Origin: Pseudoscleropodium purum
Lineage: Eukaryota > Streptophyta > Bryopsida > Hypnales > Brachytheciaceae
Direction of reading: 5' to 3'
NCBI GenBank assembly: GCA_963969395.1
Contig: OZ017795.1
Location: 28,625,063-28,689,062 of the forward strand
DNA: 64,000 nucleotides
Shown: positions 24,292-36,184 of the stretch, one piece after another
Layout of the letters: each line of letters begins with the position of its first letter
Position numbering within the stretch: the first letter of the stretch is position 1
The notes under the pieces: model-generated
Told to the model about the DNA's origin: nothing
Seen by the model: the letters and a program-made list of their open reading frames with translations, nothing else
Databases searched by the model: none
Translations under genes and position numbers: made by a program

Positions 24292-25756
24292 ATGTCTAGT
24301 AGTAAGATGGTATTGTCAGTTGTCGAGATAGACGAAAACATTCGAGATGTAGTATTTAAAAGACAAATTTTGAACCACTACGGTACTTATGATTATATTC
24401 GTGCAAATCAGTCAAAAGACTGTGGCTATACATATTTGCATTGTAATGTTATAGATAAAGAATGTTTAACAACAATTACTTTATCTGTTTGTACACTGCT
24501 AATTAAGCACCATCAAACTAAATTGCAACAAGGGAATTATGTGAGAGTAGAGAATTTTGAAGTCAAACTCAAAAGTGGTGGTGGATTCCAGAAGGGAGAC
24601 ATGCCTTGTGTTATTTATGTCCAATCTACTACGCATATTACAATTCTTCCTTCTTTTGTACCAAGATTCCTTCCTATTTTTTATACAAAGGATTCTATCA
24701 GAGATTTCAAAAAACGTTGCCACAAAAAATTTCTAATGGCAACATTTGTTATTGTTGTAGTAGCAATTAAAGGTCACTATCAAGATATGTTTCAAATAGT
24801 TGTTGCCGATGGACTCATTCATGATGATCATGATACAATTGGTTTTACACATGCACTTCAAAGGGAGTATTTGAAGATTCAAGAAAGTTACAACATAGGA
24901 GAATGTGTGCTTGTCATGTTCAAGCACTTAAGTGTGACGTCAAAGTATGATTGTTTTCTAAAACTAAAGCCTATACAATTTTTACTCCTGTGGTTGATGA
25001 AGAAGAATGTGTGCGATTGACCAATGTTTATCACCAACATACAAACTCTAGCACCTCATCTGAAAATCTTAAAGAAGTATGTGATGTGTTGTGAATATTT
25101 TATATTTATTTTTTGTTTTTTGTTTTTTAAGTTTTTATTTTAAAATTTTACTTTTAAACATGTTGCAGATCATTGGTAAATTATTAGTTTTGAATCCAAC
25201 CATTCTACCTTTCAAACACATTTGCTCAACCTTTCAGTTGGCAAATGTAATGGTTGTAGCTACCGATGAATACTTCTACAAAAATTGCCAATGCAATCAG
25301 GTGACTGAACATCAACCTTTTCTTCGAGGTAAAATCAATACACAAGATACAAGAGACATTGAAATATCCATTAAAGGACCATGGTTGTCTTCTGTTGTTC
25401 ACATGTCTAGTCAAGATTTTTTGAGAAAAACGAGAAAAATACAAATTAGAATCTTATCGAAGATTCACATCATTGAAAAGTCTCAATTGACACCAACTTC
25501 ACGTCTTGTTGGTTTTGAAGAACACTACAAAGATGAACCATCTAGTGAATTAATTTTAGCAAACAGTAGTTTAGATTTTGTTTCTTCTCAATGCACACCT
25601 ATCTCTTCTTCTTCTGTTCTATCTTGTGTGGAAAACGTGATTCTAATTTCAGTATAGGATGTCATTCCATCTTCCATAGATCTTTTAGATAGCACTCCAT
25701 CTCCATCACACTCTCGACAAAAGAGTGTGAAGCGAAAATTGAGTGATGCAAAATAA
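24292..25756 (+). pseudogene. Decayed two-exon gene, possibly RPA1/OB-fold-like
   Basis: Reading frame 1 starts at ATG 24292 (MSSSKMVLSVVEID…) and runs about 220 codons. It then needs a one-base frame change near 24950 to continue through a second frame (TPVVDEEECVRLTN…) to a GT donor after 25076. A 92-nt intron (25077-25168) ends in TTGCAG, and exon 2 opens in phase at 25169. Exon 2 meets an in-frame TAG at 25655-25657, yet the frame continues sensibly for 32 more codons (DVIPSSIDLL…, ending KRKLSDAK) to a TAA at 25754-25756. Two features hint at replication protein A: a strand-rich block LQQGNYVRVENFEVKLKSG (~87-105), and a WYYRSC-type zinc-ribbon echo in exon 2 (YFYKNCQCNQ). RPA-like genes are often carried by plant Helitrons, but no Helitron ends were identified. 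I am sure this was coding and unsure of the family. Confidence 0.45.
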
Positions 25757-27724
25757 CTATATGTATATTGTATTTTATTTGCATTTGACTTCTATAAAAC
25801 TAATGCTTCTTTGTTATTTTTGCAGACTCATTTGTATATTTGTATATTTGTACTATAGTGACTTTGTATAAGTTTGTACAATTTGTGGAAAATGTTGTAT
25901 ATAACATTTGTTAATATGACAAGTACACATTACAAATATAATATTACAAATATAAATATATTTTGTTAATTTCAATGAAGAAACAAATGATGTACCAAAT
26001 TATATATGTATGTTGAAGATTAATTTATTTAACACTATACAACAACAAACAATCAAATCTTTATTGCAATGTGATTTTACCTTATTTATAAATGAATCAT
26101 AGAATAGTTGTAATTAATACTTGAATGTGATTAAAAAAATAAAATCCCATTATATTTTGTGCTTAATACTACGTACAAAAGTTTAATTATACCATCTATA
26201 AAATAATTTCTCTTTACCATCTATGTAAATAGTTTCAATACTCACCACCTTAAATGAAATCATCTTTATCAATATCTCCACTATTTGGATTTTTTTGAAT
26301 TTTTTTTGAATTTTTTTTAATCCACTATCAATAAATTAATATTGGTGTTTATACAAGACAGAGCCTCATGGTTATACCATTCTTGTTTTCTTAATTTTGA
26401 AAATGTATCATAGAAGGCAACTTAGACAAATAATTTAATAATGCCTTTTTTAAACAAAAGGTGTAAATTAAACTACATGATTGATTCATCAATTACCTTG
26501 TATTGGCCAAGATTTGCTTTATGGTAAGCTTCAAACCACCTATAGGCAACCTTTTTAGCAATTTCACATATGTTTTTGGAGAAGTAGAAGGTAATTTAAA
26601 TTTGATATCATATTGGAAGATAGAAATCATGGGGATTGCAATTTTTTGGGTAATTTTATGCTTTGAATTGAAATTACTATGAAATTTGGAAACAATACCC
26701 AATGTGTAGAATCTTCTAATTTTGATAATTCAAGAGCTACTTTCTTGCTTACTACTTTGGGACATGTGTTGGGACTTGATTAGTCCCAACTTTGAAAAGA
26801 AGAAAAAACATATTCAAAGTTTAAGTTGAAAATTCGTTCTAGCCTTGGTTGGAAGTAGTGCACCCTACATGTTGGGTATGGGGCCCTAGTTGGGGACGAG
26901 TGGTTCTACCTTACATCCATTTAGAGGCTAAGCCAATTCCTTTGGACTCTAATTGCACAAAACATGACGGCCTCTTTTAGGCATAAGGCTGTTTTCAACT
27001 ACTCACTATATTAAGATTATAACATTGGTTGATTCTCATTTATGGAATGGCCTAGAAGCTTGTCTCTCTTTGCTCAAGGTCACTTCATACCTAGAAGTTG
27101 GGCTAATTCAATGGATTTTATTTGTTGAAAAAAATTCTTAAAAAAATTTTTCTTTTTTTATTGAAATCTAACATTGGCTCCAAGGCTAAGAATTGGCGTC
27201 TAATGTTCTTGGTGCACCCGATTCATCCAGCTCAAGCTATATCAAATCATGTCTTTTTTGAATAAAAAATCCATTCTACCAAGTTGGCTTGACCACTAGG
27301 TGTAAAGGAGTTTATACCAATTTCAACCTTTTATCCAATCACAAGTGAGGAGTTGGGACCTCTTACATAACAAATTGGCTCAATCTCAAAGTGTAAAGCG
27401 CCCCTAAGTTGTTTCCATATAATAGTGAAATTAGCTTGTCTTAGTAACAATCAAGTTATCTCATCCAAAAAAGTTTCTTCCCAACTCATTGTTTCTTCAC
27501 ATAGAGGTGCATGCAACTCTTTGAATTGATTGTTGATGTTACTCCATTCACTCACCTATCAATGCAATAGGGGGGACAACATTCTTTTGGGCATGATATT
27601 GTATAGTAACAAAAAAATGTATATAGTATAATATGTCAAGAAATTATTGAGGTACAACCTAATTATTCTACTATTTAGTATATTATATTTTATCACCTTT
27701 CCAGTACATGTTAACCAAAATTTT
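25757..27724. other. Gene-free interval
   Basis: AT-rich. It contains one family-G repeat (26755-26930) and nothing else recognised. Confidence 0.4.
26755..26930 (+). repeat. Family-G interspersed repeat
   Basis: Shares 'caactttgaaaagaagaaaaaa', 'agccttggttggaa' and a 'gagtggttctacc' end with the copy at 33795-33935. Confidence 0.45.
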
Positions 27725-28580
27725 AAAGTTCCTTTTAATCCATGAAGTCTTGAAGTCCCTTGAGGGGAGACACTTGAAATTTCAAACAAGCTTACATGAC
27801 TGTAATTTTTTACATGCTTTTTGAAACTTTCATTAAAGATAGAAAACACAATAGTTTTATGGAAATATCATTTTTATTTAAATTAGTGAGTGGGAGCAAA
27901 ACTTATCCCAACATAAGCCTTAAAAGCAATTTGGACAAACAAAGAAAACAAATTGAAATAATTTTTTTTCCATAGACAAAAATAGAAAAGTTTTATTTGG
28001 ACCAGTGATGCAAAATTTATGGAGCTTTTTGTTTTGCATCTTTTTCAAAAAATAACTTAGGGGATTCATCTTTGCACTCAATTTTTACAATTCATCAAAA
28101 AATAAATTGCATATGGTTTAGTTTGCTTTCTATAACAATTGCATTGTAGTATTTAGTGTGTTTCAATTTCATCTTGGAGATATTTATAGTTTAGGTTTTT
28201 CCCATCAAGCACCTACTTCTACTTTGCAATCTTATATAGTAAGAAAATCAAGTATTTTTTCAACTCAACTCAATTCTCAACTATAAAGATTTTTTACTTT
28301 AAAATTTGTGATACAATACTAAAAATTAAGAGGATTCAAAGTCTTGTATTCAAGTCACAACAAGTGCAAAACTACTTGTTTTCATAATTTTAAATGCAAA
28401 TATCTTGCAATCTATATGATCAAAGTTTTTGAATTTTTCTAATTACATTCTTATAGAAATCTAATGCAAGATACCACAATTATATATGGAAAAAAATTCA
28501 AATTATTTTGCTCTTTGCAATAGAAATTTCAATTTTAAGTGGTTATTGATGAAAAATGTCCTTTGGACATTAGAGATTAA
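27725..28580 (+). mobile_element. Family-J TTAA-ended element, copy J1
   Basis: Right end 'gtcctttggacattagagattaa'. The body shares 'gtgggagcaaaacttatcccaacat' and 'atggagctttttgttttg' with J2 at 29202-29937. The left boundary is approximate. Confidence 0.5.
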
Positions 28581-29201
28581 AACGGATTGTAGATTTTATA
28601 ATGGTAAATTTATAATAAAAAATATTTTCATTCAATATATTTAATTCTAGGTATGGTGATTTTTTTGGAATTTTATTTTTACCTATTTGTTGAAAACATT
28701 GAAGATAAGGGTCATTTTTTGAACTAGAAAAATGACTATTTGAAGTGAAACACACTATTGAACCTAACTATAAACACTAGCAATTTATGCTTGAATAATT
28801 AATTATATTTGGAAAAAATAGTAATGTAGTTTCTTTTAAATTGATAAAATCTTCAATTTAAAAAGAAATTCAAGAATTTAGCACTTTAGTTACAAGAACA
28901 TTAATAGAGTAGCAAATTTTTATTTTGAGATTTTCATGTGACCATTTGGTCCATCGTGAGATTACATATGAGCCATTTAGAGACTTGTATGTACCTCATT
29001 TTTTGATAATTCAGCATTTGTAGTATAATTTATTTATTTGTTTTCTATCTCCCTCTCAAAGTAATTAAAAAAAATCAACTTCTATTTTTTAATTAAATTT
29101 TTTCTTCTTGTAATAGACAAGTTTAGTAATCCCTTTAAATTATAAAATGTTTGCATAACAAAGTATAAAAATCAATATAATGCAAATGTTAGAGAATCAA
29201 C

Positions 29202-29937
29202 TTAACCCCTAAAGTCTCAATGTTTCCTAGGAGACAAAATGGATTTTGGAGGGCTCATATAACCTCAAATTTTGAAGTGATTTTTTCAACAAGAATTCCT
29301 GAGATAGATAAACACATTGTTTTTTAGAAAATATAATTTTTAAAATTTTTATTGGTGCATGGGAGCAAAAGTTATGCCACAATAGACTCAAAATAGGAAA
29401 GATTGGGCAACAAAAAAATTTCACAAAAACTTGAAATAATTTTTAAAAATAATTTCTATATAAAAAGCCTTGATTTGTTCCATATCAAAGTTTTGGAGCT
29501 TTTTGTTTTGTGAGCAATCATAAAAACTTTCTGAAAAAATAATGTATTGAGCTTATTTTTTAATTCAATTTTTGCAATTAAAAAAAACCACAAGGTTAAG
29601 TATGCTTGCTAGAACCATCCTACCATTGATGTGTTTCAATTCCACTTTTAAGCTATTGATAATCTAGATTATCCTTCTATCTAGCACTTGCTTCTACTCA
29701 ACAATATCTTAGAGAATGAAAATCAAGTTTTGTTTTGTTTATATCCAAAAATTTTAGTGCAAAAATCTTAAGTTAAGAAATTTCAAAGTCAAATAATCAA
29801 GTCATAGATTATGCTCAAGAAATTGTCTTCTTTCCTTTATATGAATTTTTTTTTTATAAAGTTTTTATTCTTTGCAATAGAAATGGTAGTTTTGAGTGTT
29901 TTTGATTAAAACAAGGCCTTGGGATTTTAGGGATTAA
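29202..29937 (+). mobile_element. Family-J TTAA-ended element, copy J2, 736 bp, both ends present
   Basis: Left end TTAACCCCTAAAGTCTC. The right end CTTGGGATTTTAGGGATTAA gives TTAATCCCTAAAATCC on the other strand. No coding capacity. Confidence 0.6.
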
Positions 29938-30326
29938 TCCCCAAAGGTATTCAATGACTTTAGACCCCAAATTGCTTCAAAGTATTTAATGCAAAGCAAG
30001 TCTAAAATCTTCATCTATATTTATTCATTAAAAAATTCAACTATAGGATCCTTTATTTAACTTGTTAGAGCAAAACCCTCCTAAAATTTCAAAATAAAAA
30101 ATCCTTACAAATTGCAAGATCAAGTCACTTGAATTTCTAAAGGAAGTATTTTCATCTTTCAAATTTTTTACACAAAAATATGCAGATCCTAAAACTTGTT
30201 ACTCTCTATAACATGTTGAATAAACAAGTTAGAAATGCATGTCAAAGAGTTCAAAGAAAACATTATTTATATTCATAAAATTATTATGTTGCCCAAAAAA
30301 ACATTATTAGGTCTTTTAAGGGTTAA
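29934..30326 (+). mobile_element. Family-K TTAA-ended element, sharing its left TTAA with J2
   Basis: Left end TTAATCCCCAAAGG, right end GGTCTTTTAAGGGTTAA. The TTAA at 29934-29937 serves both this element and J2. Confidence 0.5.
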
Positions 30327-31113
30327 ACCCTATGCCTTGTTAAGCAGAATTCCTAACATGTTCACCTTTCTCTGGAGGTTGTTGATGGTAGAAGGGTAAG
30401 TCAATAAGAAGCCCCGGGCCTTCCTCGCACATGACACACTCCATTCACAAGTTGATCCCTTAAGGACGTGATTCATTGTGAAATGGTCAAACTTCTTATC
30501 TGAGCTAATTTTAGACTTTTCAATAGTGTTCAAACAACAATATGATATTTTTACTACTTCAAATTCTGAATTCTCTATCACTCTAAGAAATAACAATTTT
30601 TTCATGAAAATTTCTAATTGTTATCATTTTTGTTGCAAAAAATGAACATAAATGAGTAAAAATAGCAAAAACAATTCAAGTTATTTGAAATTTTTTCAAA
30701 AGTAAAAGTAGAAATGGAGATTAGCATGAAAAAATTTCAATTGGTTATTTTATTTTTTACACCTAAAATAGCCACATCAAACAACTTGAAGTCAAATTTG
30801 ACTATCAAACCAAATTTATCCTTTTACTTAATTGATGTTCAAAATTTATATATTTTTTGTTAGTAGAAAAATAAAATTTCTATTTATTTTGTATTTTTCC
30901 AACAATTTTGAAGGAAAAATAAAATTATTGTGATTTTACAAAGCTAAAGGTGGAAATAAAATTACATCACTTACAATATATATTATAATAATTTATAATT
31001 TTTGTTGTAAATGAAGAGTGGAATGAGAAACGTAATTTTATAATTAACTTTTTTTTTTTTAAATTTAAAAATATATATGAATAAAAAGCATACCATATTG
31101 TGTTATTTGGATT
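30327..31113. other. Gene-free AT-rich interval
   Basis: Only short spurious frames. Nothing recognised. Confidence 0.4.
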
Positions 31114-32049
31114 TTGACCTCTAAAGATTTTTAACTATATTTTCACCAAAAATGCTCTAAAACTGTCATTTTTAATACAAGTATTCAATTTTTGAAAAAA
31201 AAAATTTAAACACAAGTAACCATAGGATCTTGTAGTAAAACTATTTTGAGAAGATGTGGAAAAAATTTCAGAAATTTTCACCGTGTTGATTGCAAGATAT
31301 TAGCATTTGGATTCACAAAAATCTTTTTTTTTCCCTGCAAAAATCCGGGCAGCTGCACTCCACAAGGTCACATTTGCATGAAAAAATGTCCAAAATGGTG
31401 GTTACTCTTTGAATTCATTCTTCAAAGCAAGTTGGCTACATGCTTGAGAATTTTTAGATCATTTGGAATTGTGCAACATGTAGGAAAAAAGTAGTAAGTA
31501 GAATGAAGTAGAAAATGATTCAAAGTACTAAGTTGTTAATAATTTCTTTATAAAATTGAAAAATGCCAATCCCAATGGTTGAAATGTTGTAATAAACAAT
31601 GTACATCTAAATCTTTTTATTTTTTTTCAAAAGTATATAAAATTGAGTTAAATAAGGGCTTCAAAATTTATTTCAAAGTAGAAATTTCATAACTACCTAC
31701 AAACTACCCCAAACTAAAATTCCTCGTAACTTTTGATTCATCCATCCAAATGCAATGATTCAAATCTTTCCATGTAGATATAAATCTAAAGAATAAATTT
31801 GAAATTTTAATTTTTGAAGAATTTTTTTTTCTGCCCAGGCTGCCCACCAAGCGCTGAAAATCACATTTCATGCAATAACTTTTTAGCCATGTAGTCAAAA
31901 GTTATAAAAAATTTTGGGCCTTAAAGCTACTCCTCGGGCCCATGTCATGTGAAAATTTGAAAGAAAAATAAAATAAAAACTCCATCCATAGTGAGCTGCC
32001 CCAAATTGCTATGTTGCCAAATAATGGGGTTTAAGGCTTTAGGGGTTAA
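31114..32049 (+). mobile_element. Family-A TTAA-ended element, copy A1, ~936 bp
   Basis: Left end TTGACCTCTAAAG (degenerate), right end GGCTTTAGGGGTTAA. It aligns by eye along nearly its whole length with A5 (43600-44516) and in reverse with A2-A4. It holds the conserved core GGCAGCTGCACT…GGTCACATTTG at 31348-31376. Non-coding. Confidence 0.6.
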
Positions 32050-32276
32050 CACAGGGAGCTTTCAATTGCAATAACTCTTTCAATTTTTGACATTTTTCAA
32101 AACTTTAAAATGGAATAGAAACAAAACTTTCCAAGCTTTGTTTTCTTAGTTGAAATCAAATTTCAAAAATAGTTATTTTAAAAATTGTAATCGAAGTTGA
32201 CCAAGGCACATCCACTTTGGGGATGCTTGCACGTTTAAGGGTTAATGCATCACTTTTGGCTCACATTGTTGGAGAT

Positions 32277-32660
32277 GCTCTACTAATAAGGGAGCTAACC
32301 CATTCCTGACCAAGGACCCATTTCCGGCCTATAGACCACACTCTTTCCAATCAACATGACATTAACGAGGATACGATTTTCAATGCACTTGTGGCACATT
32401 ATGATTGGTTGCACGCTTTGTTTATTTTATAAGTAACCTATGGTTGGAAATAGGAAGGCCTACATAATGGAAATGTGTGAAGTAGAATCTTCATGAAAAT
32501 AATTAATAGAAATTCCACTTTTCATGAAATTTTCTGAAAAGAAATGGAACATTGCTCATTTCTATTTCTTCACCGAAGCAAATTTTCTCCATAACCATAT
32601 GCATGCTGCACATATGCTGGATTGCTTAATTGGTTGGAAATGGATCGCCTCCTTTAGTAA
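32277..32660 (+). mobile_element. Family-P repeat, forward copy
   Basis: Inverted ends: AGCTAACCCATTCCTGACC at the left and GGTTGGAAATGGATCGCC at the right. The interior matches 21220-21535 in reverse. It could be a MITE of ~380 bp. Confidence 0.5.
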
Positions 32661-32706
32661 CTAGATACAATAGCAAATAGTGGAAGTAGTTTGGAGAATA
32701 ATCACC

Positions 32707-32934
32707 TAAACCCTTCAAAGACAAAACCAGTTATTGTAAAAATCATTACTTTCAGTACTATTTGAATTTCTAAATTAAAATAATACAACAGCACTCGTTG
32801 TAAGTCAAGCTACTCTAAATGACCTCCCCTCCCTTTTCACACAAAATTTGGAAGATGAATAGTTGCACTTTTCTCTTGCATGGAGATTGTCATTCATCAG
32901 TCGAAAAGTGTCGGTTGCATCCTTTATGGGTTAA
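32707..32934 (+). mobile_element. Family-C TTAA-ended MITE, copy C1, 228 bp
   Basis: Left end TAAACCCTTCAAAGAC, right end CATCCTTTATGGGTTAA. Shares 'agatgaatagttgcactt' and 'cattcatcagtcg' type blocks with C2-C5. Confidence 0.6.
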
Positions 32935-33072
32935 ACCTGTAAGGACGCTGAGGACCACAATGATTCCGGTGGATGATAACTAGAGAAAAAAAAAGACTAC
33001 ACCTATTGGTCCAGCACTCGAAATTTTTTGATGACTACCTTAGTCATTGGGGGGTTGCGTCCACCAACAGTG
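32931..33072 (+). mobile_element. Family-D repeat, copy D1, sharing TTAA with C1
   Basis: Begins TTAAACCTGTAAGGACG at the TTAA that closes C1. Contains 'cctattggtccagcactcg' and 'tgatgactaccttagtcattgggg', the family-D arm. The right end is eroded. Confidence 0.4.
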
Positions 33073-33794
33073 GTCCCCAATATTTGCCGCCTCAGATATC
33101 AATGGTCATGTACACTTATTCTGTGTAACTACCCATTCTTATAAAATAAATAAATAATTAATTTTAATTTTAATTTTAATTTCTTGGTATGTGTGTCCCC
33201 CAAGAACCTTACTACTGTCCCTTTGCGTGCAATTCTACTTGAACCTACTGTCAATAATCCACGTGTCAAGTTCTGAACCAAGTTAGGTCAGTCAGTCAGA
33301 CCGGCACTGCATTTGCCACTTCTTCACGTTAACTTAGTGCAATCAATCAGAGCGGGTGAAGTGCCGTGTCATGGAATGGAAAGACACGGCATTGAATTTA
33401 TCGGTGGGGTTGGTGAGCCACTCCAATTATGTTTCTTTAAGGGAGACGGTAAAGTATATTCTTGTGCCGCCAAACTGAAGGCACACTAACTGACTGACAA
33501 ACACGCTTTACCTTACAATTCGGAGCCCAAGGGGGTGGGGGGGTCTGACAGTCACTGGTTGAACCGGTACACTGTATTATTAGGATCTCACGAACAGGGA
33601 GCAACTTCAACGGTGGGACGGTAATTGGGGACACGGCAACGGCAAAGTAGTGAAGAACCGGCATCTCCGTCGTGAGCTGGCATCTTGCTTTCAGTTATGG
33701 TAGAAGAGCCGCCCATTGTCGACCGCTTTAGAGATTCCACGTATGATTTGGAGCAGCATACGGCAATGTAAATTTCCATGGCTTTGATTATCGT
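33073..33794. other. GC-richer island, no gene recognised
   Basis: From about 33230 to 33780 base composition is balanced, as at 19430-20480. A G-rich stretch lies at 33529-33542. The reading frames are short and do not resemble a known protein. Confidence 0.3.
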
Positions 33795-33935
33795 GGTCTC
33801 AACTTTGAAAAGGAGAAAAAAAAACTCATTCTAAGCTTTGGTTGGAAATTTGTTTCAGCCTTCGTTGCAACTATTTCCAGCCATACAAGTTGGAAATGGA
33901 TCCCTGATTGGAAATGGGTGGTTCTACTATATTAT
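33795..33935 (+). repeat. Family-G interspersed repeat
   Basis: See 26755-26930. The end 'ccctgattggaaatgggtggttctac' resembles the family-P terminus. Confidence 0.45.
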
Positions 33936-34279
33936 TAGTAGTATTCCGCCTTTTTTTCTTTTTCTATTGTATGATATCTGCATTTAAAGTGGAAAAAATA
34001 AGTTTTTCAGCACATTGTGGGACTAGATTTTTTAACTTTGAATATATTTAACCTTTAATTTTTTGCACTACAATGTTTTGAGCTTTAAATCTTTATGGTA
34101 TAAATTTGAGTTGAGAGTTTAGAAAAAATTCAAAATACTCAAAAAAAACTTAATTCTTATTCTTTAAAAAATTGCTAAGTAGAAATGGGTATGAGATAGA
34201 AGGAAAATCTAAAATATTAATATCTCTAAAATGAAATTAAAATGCACTAATCCTAACGGTGAGATTTTTCTAGAAAAAA

Positions 34280-34695
34280 AGAGTATCTATATGAAACTTT
34301 TTTTTTTTAAATTGTAAAAATTGCATTCAGAATTGAATCCTACAAGTTATATTTTCTAAAAGATGTTCTAATTGCCCAAAAATAAGATTGTCCAACTTTC
34401 TCATAAAAAATCCAAATGGAATGAATCAAAGCTTCACATGTTTAAAAAAATATAATCTATTAGAAAAAAAATTAAATTAAATTTTAAATTTTCATTTTGG
34501 AAATTTTTTTATTGCCCCCCATCCCTTGTTTTGAGCTTATTTGGGCATCACTTTTGTTTCTGGGCACCAATTGAAAAAAGATATTATAATCCCATGAAGA
34601 TAATCACTTTTTCTATTTTAAAAAAAAAATTAATTTCAGCCCATAGGTACCTACCCAAAATCCCATTTGTCCCCTGAAGGAACAATGGTCCTTTA
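34280..34695 (+). mobile_element. Family-A fragment, copy A6 (right part)
   Basis: Ends 'aatggtcctttagggttta' (TTTA in place of TTAA) and contains 'cataggtacctacccaaaatc', also seen near the right end of A5. The left boundary is unclear. Confidence 0.4.
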
Positions 34696-34799
34696 GGGTT
34701 TAAAGTAGTGTAACAAGCCTCTTGTAGGGTGGGGTGAATTGATCCTTCGCTCATCCCCCAAAGTGTAATTTAAAAAATTAAAAAATTAAAAAAAAGTTT

Positions 34800-35145
34800 G
34801 AGGCTAAATAATTTACCATCTACACCTCTCCTAGCTAATGAGGGGTCCTTGATTTCAAAAATAGAATTAAAATTTTCAAACTTTTATTATGAGTGGCAAA
34901 TTAAAAAATTCAAGGTTTTCCCTTTGGGATGAGTGAAGGGGGCAATTCACTTGGGCCCTCTTGTGGAGGTCCAACTAAGGGTGAATGTAAAAAATTTAAA
35001 AGAAAATTATTTTGTGCCATATTAATTTTATTGTTAAAACGTTTCCTAGCTAATTTGAGGCCTCTAATTGCAAATATGAACTCAAAGTTTGCAAAAAAGA
35101 ATTGTGAAGCAAATAAAAAGGTTCCTACATTTTTCCATGGATAAA
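34800..35145 (+). repeat. Two family-I repeats in tandem orientation
   Basis: Copies at about 34800-34930 and 34985-35145. Both follow the 'tagctaat…gaggcctctaattgcaaatatgaa…' order. Confidence 0.5.
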
Positions 35146-35196
35146 ATACAAGGGACAGAACTACCTTTGCAAGACACTTGTTGCACTACTTTAGAC

Positions 35197-35419
35197 TCAA
35201 CCCTTGAAGGATAAGTTGGTCATTGTGGTCATTGTGGAAATCATTTTTTTAATACCATGAGAATTTGGTTGGCTTAAAAAACATGCAAAAACACTCAATG
35301 AAAGTCAAACTATTGTAGATGACTCTTCTCTTTTCACACAAAATTAGGAGTATAAACAGTTGAAAAATGTCCTCAACATCATTTATGGACTAAATGGTCT
35401 TCTAGTACTATGCCCTTAA
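35197..35419 (+). mobile_element. Family-C MITE, copy C2, 223 bp
   Basis: Left end TCAACCCTTGAAGG, right end TATGCCCTTAA. The interior 'tgaaagtcaaactattgtagatgac' is near-identical to C4. Its closing TTAA (35416-35419) opens D3. Confidence 0.55.
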
Positions 35420-35654
35420 AAAGATGTGACCCTCTATAACTAAAGTAGTCACCAAAATTCCCATATTATTAGACCAATAGATTAGTATTCTTTATTTCTA
35501 CAAGAAACAATGAAGTCACCCATCAGACACTTTGGGTTGTCAAAGTTCTTTATTGTTTAGTAGAAAAACAGATAATGCACCTATTAGTTCAATAATCAAA
35601 GCATTTCAGTGGTGACTACATTGTTCATAGGGGCATGCATCTTGCAAGGGTTAA
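35416..35654. mobile_element. Family-D foldback element D3, 239 bp, sharing TTAA at both ends
   Basis: Two D arms in opposite orientation: 35416-~35515 reverse and ~35545-35654 forward. Ends TTAAAAAGATG and CATCTTGCAAGGGTTAA. The TTAA at 35651-35654 also opens E4. Confidence 0.55.
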
Positions 35655-35810
35655 CCTCCAAAAGACAATAAGACCCCAAAGTGGACAATGGATAGCTTTC
35701 AAGATTATTAGAAAAATAAAGAATGAAAAATGCATCGATTCTATTGGTTTATAAATTGGATTATTTTTGGTAAAGTACCATAGTCATAGGTCTCACTCTT
35801 TTAGGGCTAA
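35651..35810 (+). mobile_element. Family-E element, copy E4, 160 bp
   Basis: Left end TTAACCTCCAAAAGAC, right end CTCTTTTAGGGCTAA. Interior 'gtggacaatggatagctttcaagattatt' as in E1 and E5. Confidence 0.55.
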
Positions 35811-36184
35811 TTCCTATCTATCTACATTGAAGAGGGTGGAAGAGGATTGGATTGTAGAAAGCTTAAGCTTTTGACAAACAACTTGTATTGAGGGTATATG
35901 AGTGCTCTCACAAACACAAGAAAGAGGAGGGGTAATATAATGAGACTGGGATGAAACCGAGCAAGGTAATGGTTGCAAGAGTCCAAGTTTTATTAATTCC
36001 CTTGAAGAAATTATCTAGGAATGTATTGGTGTAGACTATTCGACATGATCCACTAAAGACACTTTAACTAAAATTTGTGCAATTACATAAACTTGAGTCC
36101 CCCAAATTTTGAACAAGGGATGGATGGTGAAACATGTTCTAAGGATGTAGTATTTTTTTTGTTCATCTACTTGTTTATAGAATC

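Noticed and set aside
31246..31494. 82-codon frame inside family-A copy A1
   Set aside because: The frame is not kept open in A5 or the inverted A copies, so the element is treated as non-coding.
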